From: a virus
Virus record (IMG/VR): IMGVR_UViG_3300020469_000062
Coordinates: 1 to 53,203 of that record
Reading direction: 5' to 3' (one strand)
DNA length: 53,203 nucleotides
The notes beneath the pieces are model-generated. The model worked only from the letters and a program-made list of their open reading frames with translations, did no database searches and was not told the origin of the DNA. The position numbers and the translations under genes were made by a program. Numbering within the stretch: the first letter of the stretch is position 1; every line of letters starts with the position of its first letter. Shown in pieces: positions 44,471-50,659 of this stretch.

Positions 44471-46968
44471 TAGGTTACTTGATAAGGATTACCATACGCA
44501 GCAGTTGCTTTACTCAAAGTCCTCGTTGCGGAAGTAAAATCATTCAACATGATCATGTTTCCTGATGCGGACCAGTTCTGACATCCTGGACCTTGTACTC
44601 CACCAAGGAAACTAAAAGTTGATCCGCTTCTAGTTGATGCAGGAGGTTGAGGGCAACTGAAATGACTCGTTCCTTCTTGTGCTACGTTAACACTAAGAGT
44701 TACAGTGATATTAGTATCAACTCTAGGATCAGGACGAAACTGCCTTAAGAAGTATTTAGTTAGGTTCGATGCATATGGTAACTCAGAGAAGGGTCCTTGT
44801 GCAGTTTCAATATAAGATTCATCATAGTTCTTTACTATTGGTCCATCTTGAGTTATTCTACCCATATATGACTCAACTGCTTCATTCTCATCTTGTTGTG
44901 CTTTAATAATTGATCTTTTAAACTCTCTTGCCTCATTTGAGTCTCCAAAGTCATAAGATGTGACTTGAGAATAGTCCGCATTGTTTTTCATTTCATTTTT
45001 ATACTGTTCTAAGTCAGATGCATGGAACGCAGACTGTGGAAGTTCGTGGATTCGCTTATTATTTGGGTCAGTTTTGATTTCTATACTATCTGCAGTGTTT
45101 TCAAACGCTCTTTGTGCAGGAGGAAATGACGCAGACTCAGATAATGCTGCTCTATCGCGCTGTTGATCCTCTGGAGTGTACGTTGGGAACGCATTTCCAA
45201 GATCAGGGAACGCATCAAGTATAGATGTAGCATCTGATACGCGGTTTTCCGAGAATGCAGCATTCGGTGCTACGGAATTGAGCACTTTATGCACATTTAC
45301 GATACTAACTTGTGGTAAATTGGTGCTAGAGTATCCGCTTCCCCCATTTTTAACAGTAACAGCAGTCAAAACTCCGTTACTAAACGTTCCTTCTACCTCT
45401 GCAGGTGTTCCAGTTGCTATAATTGGTGCAGTAATACTCAATTCTGGTATTCTTCCAAGTGTATCCCACCCAGAACCTCCTCCATTCGTATCTACTGAGA
45501 CACTTGAGACTCTTCCATTCGTGATTGTAGCAGTACAACTAGGTTGAGTTAAGGTATTGTATATGTCTGGAGCATTTCTATCGACTGTTCCTATAGTGTA
45601 TTGTATAGATTTCTCACTAAACTCATACAATCCACCAAAAAATCCTCTATCTACAACGCCTTTACCTGCTCTTACCGTAACTTGGTGTGCTCTGTTGCTT
45701 GTATATTGTGTATCTTTAGTAAAATTACTTCCATTCCCATCCAAATAAGCAAAATGGTAAGGGAAAAGACCTGTTGATGTATCATAATCGCTATCAATTG
45801 ACGGTCCGTGGACTACTTGAGTGATTTGATGACCATTTAGAGTGTCACCTGTTCGTAAAACATCAGAGATTGTACCAGACTGACCAGAAATCGGTCCTAC
45901 GCTAGTCACTTTGATGTTCAGTGTGAACGTGGTTGTCGTGTTATCGGGGTGTGTATGAGCGTGGGTAAGCGAAAATACGTCGTCCACAGCATAATTTGTG
46001 CCAGGTTGCATGATTTCCTGTATTTGCCACCTCGTTCCAGTGAATGCTACTGTGGATCCCGACTCGTCGATGATCGGTTCGACCTTGACATTCAACTTAA
46101 GACCCTGTTTTGACCCAGAGTTCAACTCATAGATGTTAAAAGTACCTGCTGCCTCGTCCCCTGCTTGCCAAGTATTCTGTGTGGAGTCATATATTATACC
46201 TATTCCCTCTCCTTCATTCCATGCATCACTATAAGTTACCCCATCATAAGACGCAGAGAGGTCTAGAACACCATTAGGAATGATGCTCGAAAGGGAATCA
46301 TACTCAAATACTATCTTATTACTATTCGTACCAATACCAAATAAGGTTGGGTGAGGGCAATCGGGATCACCTGTGTAGTCAATATCACTCTCTACAGTAT
46401 ACGCACACCCTGTGGAAGCGGGGGTACAGGTAAAATTGCTACAAGGAAAGCAGTTAGTATTACTAATCGTACTTCCATCATCAGCACCACCTGTAACTGT
46501 CTGCTCTTCATTCTCTAAATGAAACGCAGGAGTACCAATAATACCTGCATTGCTGCTAGTATCATACAAATAAGAGAACCAAGTATCACTCCCCTGTATA
46601 TCAAATGACAACTGAGAAGGGAAATGGTCGTATATTAATACAGCACCATCATCACAAGGAGGATCACATACTGCAGAACGAGTTACTTTACCACAATTAG
46701 CACCACTTGAAGGAGTAACAAACCCAGATTGTCCAAAAGAAGCATTACCCTGAGTTAAACACACACGAATACTATCGTACATGACTGCTTGTCCAGTACG
46801 ATTCGGAACATTTGCATCTACTTGACGTATAATATCAGTAGGATACTCTCTGTATGTTAAACTAATCTTCCTATCAGCAGGAAGAGGTTCGTAGTTTAGA
46901 CATGCATCAGTATCCGCACAAGGATCGGTAATAATATTACCTAGGTAATCTTTTCTTTTACATCCCAT
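44470..46968 (-). CDS. Cysteine-rich virion protein next to PAAR (832 aa)
   Basis: I do not recognise a named family. The first 205 residues hold about a dozen cysteines, many in close pairs (VTRSAVCDPPCDDG, NCFPCSNFTCTPASTGC, DPDCPHP), unusual for a cytoplasmic phage protein and suggesting metal binding or disulfides. The middle is beta-rich (residues 215-470), followed by two GSGY-type units near 465-555. Residues about 600-700 are charged and probably helical (LPQSAFHASDLEQYKNEMKN; FKRSIIKAQQDENEAVESYM). The last 130 residues are again beta-like. Its stop is in TAATG overlap with the PAAR-like gene, so a spike- or baseplate-associated role is likely. The ATG overlaps the preceding gene by 11 nt. 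Confidence 0.65.
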   Translation of the reverse strand: MGCKRKDYLGNIITDPCADTDACLNYEPLPADRKISLTYREYPTDIIRQVDANVPNRTGQAVMYDSIRVCLTQGNASFGQSGFVTPSSGANCGKVTRSAVCDPPCDDGAVLIYDHFPSQLSFDIQGSDTWFSYLYDTSSNAGIIGTPAFHLENEEQTVTGGADDGSTISNTNCFPCSNFTCTPASTGCAYTVESDIDYTGDPDCPHPTLFGIGTNSNKIVFEYDSLSSIIPNGVLDLSASYDGVTYSDAWNEGEGIGIIYDSTQNTWQAGDEAAGTFNIYELNSGSKQGLKLNVKVEPIIDESGSTVAFTGTRWQIQEIMQPGTNYAVDDVFSLTHAHTHPDNTTTTFTLNIKVTSVGPISGQSGTISDVLRTGDTLNGHQITQVVHGPSIDSDYDTSTGLFPYHFAYLDGNGSNFTKDTQYTSNRAHQVTVRAGKGVVDRGFFGGLYEFSEKSIQYTIGTVDRNAPDIYNTLTQPSCTATITNGRVSSVSVDTNGGGSGWDTLGRIPELSITAPIIATGTPAEVEGTFSNGVLTAVTVKNGGSGYSSTNLPQVSIVNVHKVLNSVAPNAAFSENRVSDATSILDAFPDLGNAFPTYTPEDQQRDRAALSESASFPPAQRAFENTADSIEIKTDPNNKRIHELPQSAFHASDLEQYKNEMKNNADYSQVTSYDFGDSNEAREFKRSIIKAQQDENEAVESYMGRITQDGPIVKNYDESYIETAQGPFSELPYASNLTKYFLRQFRPDPRVDTNITVTLSVNVAQEGTSHFSCPQPPASTRSGSTFSFLGGVQGPGCQNWSASGNMIMLNDFTSATRTLSKATAAYGNPYQVT

Positions 46969-47179
46969 TTTCGAGTTTATCCAATCGTTTATAGATTAGA
47001 TCGAAGTTTTCCTTTATATTTAAGTAATCTGAATGGTTAGTTGGTTTATAAAGTAACTTATCATGCACATGTATTGGCATTTCAGAAACATATTTCTCAA
47101 CTTCTTCTAATCTCTTACCAATAACTACCATACACTCATTAATAGTGTTAAGGGCAAGTGCTAGTTCCTGTTCATTCAT
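46958..47179 (-). CDS. Small helical protein of unknown function (73 aa)
   Basis: The start chosen gives MNEQELALALNTINECMVVI, then GKRLEEVEKYVSEMP. This ATG overlaps the stop of the AbrB-like gene by 8 nt, the usual spacing here. A frame-consistent ATG 33 nt further upstream (47212, giving 84 aa) is possible but would overlap the preceding gene by 41 nt. The protein is mostly charged helix (1-30 and 52-72) with a central IHVHDKLLYKPTNHSDYL segment. It ends 11 nt inside the next gene. No family recognised; the position at the head of the virion operon suggests a small structural or assembly protein. Confidence 0.6.
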   Translation of the reverse strand: MNEQELALALNTINECMVVIGKRLEEVEKYVSEMPIHVHDKLLYKPTNHSDYLNIKENFDLIYKRLDKLENGM

Positions 47180-47336
47180 TCTCTGATTGTTTAAAAATAA
47201 TCTTACCGTCAATTATATCATATTCTAACTCAGTTTCACGATACCATCCAAGGTCTTCACATATCTCGTAAGGAATAGTAAGTACTAGATCACCAAAATC
47301 ATCTTCGTCGAGTTTTGTGGTGAATCTTTTTGACAT
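47172..47336 (-). CDS. AbrB/MazE-like small protein (54 aa)
   Basis: MSKRFTTKLDEDDFGDLVLT, then IPYEICEDLGWYRETELEYD and IIDGKIIFKQ. The pattern GDLxLxIPxEIxExLGW...xxLEyxxxDGxIxxK is that of the swapped-hairpin AbrB/MazE/SpoVT DNA-binding fold, and matches a short protein that I have seen in other T4-like cyanophages. Such proteins are antitoxins or transition-state regulators in bacteria. No toxin gene of MazF/VapC type is visible next to it, so a regulatory DNA-binding role, or a co-opted non-DNA role, is more likely than a toxin-antitoxin pair. It starts 3 nt after the preceding stop and overlaps the next gene by 8 nt. Confidence 0.62.
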   Translation of the reverse strand: MSKRFTTKLDEDDFGDLVLTIPYEICEDLGWYRETELEYDIIDGKIIFKQSENE

Positions 47337-47339
47337 ACG

Positions 47340-47579
47340 TTATAGTTTGTATCTAGTGTTCGGATGGTTAGATTTCCATCCATTCCATAGTGTATATAGC
47401 ACATCCTGATTTTTAGCATTATTCAACCCAATATACAAGTCAGCAACTGTATACATCTTCGTATCTAGGAACCCCTCCTTACGGATAAGAGTTTGAAGTG
47501 CCCATGTTCTCAAGTCCTGGTCAATAGGTAGAGGTCTCATTTTTTTACTGGGAAATTTTTTATTTTCTATGGTAATCAT
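47340..47579 (-). CDS. Hypothetical basic protein (79 aa)
   Basis: MITIENKKFPSKKMRPLPID, then QDLRTWALQTLIRKEGFLDT. A Lys/Arg-rich N-terminus is followed by an amphipathic helix and an aromatic C-terminus (LYTLWNGWKSNHPNTRYKL). No family recognised. It is the first gene after the regulatory boundary at 47580-47790. A CCTAAATA late-like motif lies 63 nt upstream and no clear SD precedes the ATG. An internal ATG at residue 14 is a weaker alternative. It is followed after 3 nt by the AbrB-like gene. Confidence 0.55.
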   Translation of the reverse strand: MITIENKKFPSKKMRPLPIDQDLRTWALQTLIRKEGFLDTKMYTVADLYIGLNNAKNQDVLYTLWNGWKSNHPNTRYKL

Positions 47580-47642
47580 AATACTGAATAATATGTAGGT
47601 CGCTTTCGGGTACCTTTGTAGGTTAGGGACTTAAGCGTTTTA

Positions 47643-47650
47643 TATTTAGG
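47643..47650 (-). promoter_or_regulatory. Possible late promoter CCTAAATA
   Basis: CCTAAATA on the minus strand differs from NATAAATA at the second base (C for A). It lies 63 nt before the first gene of the structural block and directly after the G+C-rich islet. The location at the early/late boundary makes it the natural candidate for the first late promoter; the sequence match alone is weak. Confidence 0.4.
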
Positions 47651-47720
47651 GGCGCGACGACCCGCGAGAACCCGCGCCACGACTGCGATCTGGGCGACTG
47701 TGCTTGAGACTGGCGAGACT
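47651..47720. other. 70-bp G+C-rich islet at the early/late boundary
   Basis: By hand count 48 of 70 bases are G or C, against clearly A+T-rich surroundings. It has a 6-bp GGCGCG/CGCGCC stem (47651-47656 with 47673-47678) and four GACTG pentamers at 47681, 47696, 47708 and 47717. No open frame with a start spans it on either strand. It could be a structured leader or small RNA, a binding array, or a recent insertion. Confidence 0.6.
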
Positions 47721-47733
47721 GAGATTAGACCAT

Positions 47734-47761
47734 AAAAAAAAGAGGGTTGTTGTTCCCTCTT
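47734..47761 (-). terminator. Intrinsic terminator at the end of the small-gene region
   Basis: On the minus strand AAGAGGG, an 8-nt A/C loop and CCCTCTT form a 7-bp stem, followed by a run of seven or eight T. It follows the last of the small genes and would stop transcription before the structural block. Its 5' arm overlaps the start region of the sigma70 promoter at 47762-47790. Confidence 0.85.
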
Positions 47762-47790
47762 ATTATAGCACCGTGTGAGATGTTTGTCAA
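47762..47790 (-). promoter_or_regulatory. Perfect consensus sigma70 promoter
   Basis: TTGACA (47790-47785), a 17-bp spacer and TATAAT (47767-47762) on the minus strand: both hexamers and the spacing are exact consensus. It starts directly after the TAG stop of the 78-aa gene. The expected transcription start is near 47755. Confidence 0.8.
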
Positions 47791-48027
47791 CTAGGCAAGT
47801 GCTTCGATTTCCTTCTGTGAAATTGTCTCGAACTCTGGGAAATCAGAATGACCATCTTTTAACCATTTGTTTATGTGGCGTGAAGTGGTAACGCTGAAGA
47901 ACTGCTCAGTTTTTACGAACCCTCTGCCAAAGATATAAGCAGCAACTGGGGTACGGTAAGAAAAAAATACTCTTGCTGTGTCTGTCTCTACTTCTGTACC
48001 GTTTGCAAATACTGGTGTTAAGTTCAT
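47791..48027 (-). CDS. Conserved small phage protein (78 aa), TTSRHINKWL type
   Basis: VFFSYRTPVAAYIFGRGFVK, then TEQFFSVTTSRHINKWLKDG. The SYxTPVAAY...TxxFxSxTTSRHINKWL pattern is one I associate with a small protein of unknown function found in many marine and enteric phages. It probably folds as a small beta-alpha domain. No catalytic residues are evident. It has its own promoter module (48059-48117) and an AAGGA sequence 11 nt before the ATG. It is the last gene before the terminator at 47734-47761. Confidence 0.72.
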   Translation of the reverse strand: MNLTPVFANGTEVETDTARVFFSYRTPVAAYIFGRGFVKTEQFFSVTTSRHINKWLKDGHSDFPEFETISQKEIEALA

Positions 48028-48058
48028 TTTAGAATGTCCTTTGTTTGTTTATACTATT

Positions 48059-48117
48059 ATTATAGTACTTCTTTCCCCTCTGTGGTCACTGTGTGTGCCA
48101 CTTCTTCAACTGGCACA
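48059..48117 (-). promoter_or_regulatory. Promoter/operator module E
   Basis: Minus-strand order: TGTGCCA-N10-TGGCACA dyad (48117-48094), 29 nt containing a degenerate CCACAGAGGGG dyad, then TATAAT (48064-48059), 31 nt before the ATG of the 78-aa gene. The whole module lies inside the 3' coding end of the 72-aa gene, whose stop TAA is part of the -10 box. Confidence 0.75.
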
Positions 48118-48278
48118 TAGTAGCATAATCCCTCCTCTAAGAAGTAAATACACCTCTGCATTATTTCAGTACTGAAGAAGTGTTGCTCTGTGTCTAACAA
48201 ATACTGGCATAAGTCTATTTGCTGTTTATTACTTAAGTGGGGATACTTGTCATACAGTTCTTTATACTTAGGGGTCAT
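48060..48278 (-). CDS. Hypothetical protein (72 aa) whose 3' end carries a promoter
   Basis: MTPKYKELYDKYPHLSNKQQ, then IDLCQYLLDTEQHFFSTEIM. Residues 1-45 look helical. No family recognised. The C-terminal codons (YVPVEEVAHTVTTEGKEVL) are the promoter module E read in frame, and the stop TAA lies inside that promoter's TATAAT. A separate sigma70-like promoter with an extended -10 (48314-48343) lies upstream, so this gene may be expressed early by host polymerase. Confidence 0.65.
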   Translation of the reverse strand: MTPKYKELYDKYPHLSNKQQIDLCQYLLDTEQHFFSTEIMQRCIYFLEEGLCYYVPVEEVAHTVTTEGKEVL

Positions 48279-48313
48279 AAGTTACAGTTAACCTTTTCAT
48301 TCCTTACAGTCAT

Positions 48314-48343
48314 ATTGTACCATAATTCTTTATACATTGTCAA
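48314..48343 (-). promoter_or_regulatory. Sigma70 promoter with extended -10
   Basis: TTGACA (48343-48338), an 18-bp spacer ending TGG, and TACAAT (48319-48314) on the minus strand. It lies 36 nt before the ATG of the 72-aa gene, in the 169-bp non-coding gap 48279-48447, which shows nothing else that I can name. Confidence 0.65.
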
Positions 48344-48447
48344 GAATGTTCCGATATTCTGATATACTTGACACTCGGTAAGTTGCGTGCTAAGAGTACA
48401 TTAACCTGAGAGATTAATCCATCTATATAACACTTAATAAGATTTAT

Positions 48448-48588
48448 TTACATATTTTCGTTATTATCCGCTAGATGCCATTTTCCATCTTTTCTAACAT
48501 AATCCCAAGTAAAATAGGTTAGTTCTTTAACAACTATCCATACCATAGTGAAGTCCTTATTTATTACATAGTGATCGAACTTCCGCAT
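48448..48588 (-). CDS. Hypothetical protein (46 aa)
   Basis: MRKFDHYVINKDFTMVWIVV, then KELTYFTWDYVRKDGKWHLA and DNNENM. GGAG lies about 11 nt before the ATG, and the start is 6 nt after the preceding stop, so it is the last member of the operon that begins at 49771. A small aromatic-rich protein; no family recognised. An internal ATG at residue 15 would give a shorter product without a better ribosome site. Confidence 0.6.
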   Translation of the reverse strand: MRKFDHYVINKDFTMVWIVVKELTYFTWDYVRKDGKWHLADNNENM

Positions 48589-48594
48589 GCTAAA

Positions 48595-48861
48595 TTAACT
48601 CCAATCATCCAAAGTTAAAGAGTTCTTATTACTCTTATTTGCAAATCTGTTTGGTTGTTCTAATTTAGTCATTGCTTCATACTCATTTTTGTATACTAAT
48701 ACCTTAACTTGAATATAATTTAGTCTGCTTCCTTTTGCCTGTTCGTTATCTCTTTGTATCTCTCTAACACATAGAGTAATATAATCATTACATATGAAAT
48801 CTATGTAACCTATATCATTTTTTGATTGATAATAGTCTCCCCTATTAAATGTTACTTTCAT
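48595..48861 (-). CDS. Conserved hypothetical protein (88 aa), GDYYQSKN type
   Basis: MKVTFNRGDYYQSKNDIGYI, then DFICNDYITLCVREIQR. The start GDYYQSKN.IGYxDFIxxxYITLCV resembles a small conserved protein of marine T4-like phages that I cannot name further. It is mostly beta in the first 65 residues, then a basic and Asn-rich tail. It overlaps the preceding gene by 4 nt (ATGA) and is followed closely by the 46-aa gene. Role unknown. Confidence 0.65.
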   Translation of the reverse strand: MKVTFNRGDYYQSKNDIGYIDFICNDYITLCVREIQRDNEQAKGSRLNYIQVKVLVYKNEYEAMTKLEQPNRFANKSNKNSLTLDDWS

Positions 48862-49070
48862 ATCTTAATATAGGGAAACTCGTTGTTATCAAAGAAAATA
48901 AGTTTGTTATGTGCTAAACACTTAGCATCTAAATGTTCATCATAGATAGCAACATTTTTCTTTAACTGATTAGGGTTTAATTGTTGTAACTCTTCCAGTA
49001 AATCTTGATAGGTCATTGTTGCCATAATGTTAGATGTTTGTTCTGACCATTGTATTAAGTTCCAACTCAT
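48858..49070 (-). CDS. Conserved hypothetical protein (70 aa), MTYQDLL type
   Basis: The conserved-looking part begins at residue 19 (MTYQDLLEELQQLNPNQLKK, then NVAIYDEH), a pattern (MTYxxLLxELQxLxxxQLxxxVxVYD) found in small cyanophage proteins. The ATG at 49070 overlaps the preceding stop as ATGA and is kept for that reason; the start could instead be the ATG at residue 19 (49016). No enzymatic motif. Part of the operon starting at 49771. Confidence 0.6.
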   Translation of the reverse strand: MSWNLIQWSEQTSNIMATMTYQDLLEELQQLNPNQLKKNVAIYDEHLDAKCLAHNKLIFFDNNEFPYIKI

Positions 49071-49288
49071 TGCAAGTGAAGTAACTGGTTTATATAGTTA
49101 TCATGTATAGTCTTTAATCTGTGTATAATGTCAATAAGTGCTTTTTGCTCGTCTGTCATTGCTCCATATTGTTCCATTTCTGCTTCTAGATCCTCTGGAA
49201 TATACTCGACTGCTTGATACAGTTCTGTTAACTCATCATAGTTGTTAAAACTCAAATGCGGTATAGGTGCGGATTGATTTAGGTTCAT
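49067..49288 (-). CDS. Hypothetical acidic protein (73 aa)
   Basis: MNLNQSAPIPHLSFNNYDEL, then TELYQAVEYIPEDLEAEMEQ. Largely helical with an acidic centre and a C-terminal IHRLKTIHDNYINQLLHLQ helix that could mediate oligomerisation. No family recognised. Third-last gene of the operon starting at 49771, coupled to the next gene by ATGA. The 36-nt gap before it has no clear SD. Confidence 0.6.
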   Translation of the reverse strand: MNLNQSAPIPHLSFNNYDELTELYQAVEYIPEDLEAEMEQYGAMTDEQKALIDIIHRLKTIHDNYINQLLHLQ

Positions 49289-49324
49289 TTGCGTGTAGTG
49301 CGGATAAGTGTTAGAATAATGGGG

Positions 49325-49771
49325 TTATCTCCTGTATAGATAACCACCTGCCCAATCTACATTTTTTGACTGGAATAAGAAATTTCTGTGTGTAACGTCT
49401 GCAAGATTGAAGCGAACTCCTTTTGCTGGTTTGTTATAACCTGCAGGTTTGAAAACCTCGCCTGTCTCCTTATTAATGAAAGCATGCACACTAGCGTCTC
49501 TATACTCGCCATTTCTGAAATCCTGTTGAACGACCTTGAAATACTTGCGACCCTCGTAGCATGCAAATTTCATTAACTTTTCAGTTCCATTCTCAATATT
49601 GCGAAGTTGCTCCTGTGCATAGTCTGATAAGTCTGTTCTGTTTTGAGACTTAAAACTTGTGAAGTTTGTTTCATGCATTCTGATACGATACTCTTTATAG
49701 TTCCTTTCGAGAGAATCACATAGTTGACTTACATAACCGTAGATGTCTGTTTTTACCATTGTGTGTGTCAT
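49325..49771 (-). CDS. Conserved cyanophage-type hypothetical protein (148 aa)
   Basis: The C-terminal half (VHAFINKETGEVFKPAGYNK, then PAKGVRFNLADV and WAGGYLYRR) fits a pattern (HAFVdk.TGevyKPAsw..PAKGVRyNL...DWaGGYLY) that I associate with small proteins of marine myoviruses. The N-terminal 75 residues look helical and charged. It is the first gene after promoter module D, 25 nt from the -10 box. An alternative ATG at residue 5 exists. Function unknown; early or middle expression is inferred from the promoter. Confidence 0.68.
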   Translation of the reverse strand: MTHTMVKTDIYGYVSQLCDSLERNYKEYRIRMHETNFTSFKSQNRTDLSDYAQEQLRNIENGTEKLMKFACYEGRKYFKVVQQDFRNGEYRDASVHAFINKETGEVFKPAGYNKPAKGVRFNLADVTHRNFLFQSKNVDWAGGYLYRR

Positions 49772-49786
49772 AATAATCTTTGTTGC

Positions 49787-49969
49787 TTATACCTCTATTA
49801 TAGTGGCGTCCGACCCACAAATGGGGGGCGAGTGTGACAGTTTAACAAGTGGCACAATATCGGTTGACATTATCATAGGTTTCTGTTCTATATTAGAGAA
49901 GAACATATACCCATGATCTTTGAAACTTGTTTCTTTTCTCAAGTAAGAGATCTCTTTAAAAGTTTTCAT
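49787..49969 (-). CDS. Hypothetical protein (60 aa) reading through a promoter module
   Basis: MKTFKEISYLRKETSFKDHG, then YMFFSNIEQKPMIMSTDI looks like ordinary protein. The last 23 codons (VPLVKLSHSPPICGSDATII) are promoter module D read in frame, ending at TAA just past its -10 box. The frame through the dyad is the same as in the 72-aa gene at module E. Its start overlaps the preceding 50-aa gene by 14 nt. It may be a real gene extended through the regulatory DNA, or one whose original stop was lost. Confidence 0.5.
   Translation of the reverse strand: MKTFKEISYLRKETSFKDHGYMFFSNIEQKPMIMSTDIVPLVKLSHSPPICGSDATIIEV
49797..49856 (-). promoter_or_regulatory. Promoter/operator module D
   Basis: Minus strand: TGTGCCA-N10-TGTCACA dyad (49856-49833), 30 nt including CCCCATTTGTGGG (49826-49814), then TATAAT (49802-49797), 25 nt before the ATG of the 148-aa gene. 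The leader (GTATAAGCAACAAAG...) matches those of modules A and F. Confidence 0.75.
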
Positions 49970-50108
49970 AGTGTTGTTTAAGTTGTTTAGTCTTTTGCCT
50001 GATTAAATAACCCTGCTCGATTTGGGAAAAATAGATGTAAGAAGTATCTTGATATTTTTTATAATCTCCCCATCTTTTAGACTTCCATAACTTTTGATTA
50101 TATTCCAT
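49956..50108 (-). CDS. Hypothetical protein (50 aa)
   Basis: MEYNQKLWKSKRWGDYKKYQ, then DTSYIYFSQIEQGYLIRQKT. The ATG is in TAATG overlap with the stop of the preceding 71-aa gene, and the stop lies 14 nt inside the next gene. Very basic and aromatic; possibly a nucleic-acid-binding peptide, but there is no recognised family. Chosen because it fills an otherwise empty 140-bp gap with the coupling typical of this region. Confidence 0.58.
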   Translation of the reverse strand: MEYNQKLWKSKRWGDYKKYQDTSYIYFSQIEQGYLIRQKTKQLKQHYENF

Positions 50109-50323
50109 TATCCTAGAATCTCCAACTCTTTAAAGTTATGACAATAAACTCTTTTACCTCTATCATTAATAAGGATAGTAAAGTTTTCAGTTGGTATAAA
50201 TCCCTTCCTATCCTGATCTCCTTTAATGTAGTTTATCAAGACTTGATACTCTTTATTTTTAAAGAGTACATTATCCCCGACTCCAATAGAGTCAGGTTTT
50301 TTGTATCGTTGTATAGTCTTCAT
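50108..50323 (-). CDS. Hypothetical small beta protein (71 aa)
   Basis: MKTIQRYKKPDSIGVGDNVL, then FKNKEYQVLINYIKGDQDRK. The start at 50323 overlaps the preceding stop as ATGA. A frame-consistent ATG at 50368 would overlap that gene by 49 nt and is less likely. The GVGDNVLFKNKEYQVL...NFTILINDRGKRVYC pattern suggests a small SH3-like or KOW-like beta barrel, but this is only an impression. Member of the operon from module B. Confidence 0.6.
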   Translation of the reverse strand: MKTIQRYKKPDSIGVGDNVLFKNKEYQVLINYIKGDQDRKGFIPTENFTILINDRGKRVYCHNFKELEILG

Positions 50324-50655
50324 AGATATGTGACCTCGCCATTTTCGACTGCTTCCATATATTCGCACATATCAGAATGTGCCTTCTCTTGATTTTTATT
50401 ATTTTCCTTCCATGTAAGATCTCTGTATATGTTCATTAGTTCCCCTATGTTGAGACCTTCCATGTCTGTCCAGTTAGCAACATAATCCAGTTGACTCTCA
50501 TCATATCCACCTGACTTGAGACTAGGTGCTGATATAAACTCAAATGCGAGATCTATGAAAAAATGTCTTCCATAGAATTCTGACTCAATAGTCTGTAATG
50601 GCATAAACTTCCCATGCGGGTCGTTTACATAGTTTCCAAAAATCCAAGTTCTCAT
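50320..50655 (-). CDS. Hypothetical protein (111 aa)
   Basis: MRTWIFGNYVNDPHGKFMPL, then QTIESEFYGRHFFIDLAFEF. A mixed alpha/beta protein with conserved-looking WIFGNY, FYGRHFFIDL and DESQLDYVANWTDMEGLNI segments. I do not recognise a family. It begins 4 nt after the preceding stop and is coupled by ATGA to the following gene. Larger than its neighbours, so it may have a defined enzymatic or binding role, but no catalytic signature is visible. Confidence 0.65.
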   Translation of the reverse strand: MRTWIFGNYVNDPHGKFMPLQTIESEFYGRHFFIDLAFEFISAPSLKSGGYDESQLDYVANWTDMEGLNIGELMNIYRDLTWKENNKNQEKAHSDMCEYMEAVENGEVTYL

Positions 50656-50659
50656 TTGA

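Noticed and set aside
47172-47579. Toxin-antitoxin pair formed by the AbrB-like gene and the 79-aa gene
   Set aside because: The 79-aa protein shows no MazF, RelE, VapC or HigB motif, and both genes are part of a larger virion operon.
47651-47731. The G+C-rich islet as a tRNA gene
   Set aside because: I could not fit a cloverleaf: there is no consistent acceptor stem or anticodon arm around a T-loop-like sequence.
48368-48396. Plus-strand TTGACA followed 17 bp later by TAAGAG, resembling a sigma70 promoter
   Set aside because: The -10 box matches consensus poorly and there is no plus-strand gene downstream.
48559-48566. AATAAATA late-like octamer on the minus strand inside the 46-aa gene
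   Set aside because: It lies within a coding region, far from any following start, in A+T-rich sequence where chance matches are expected.
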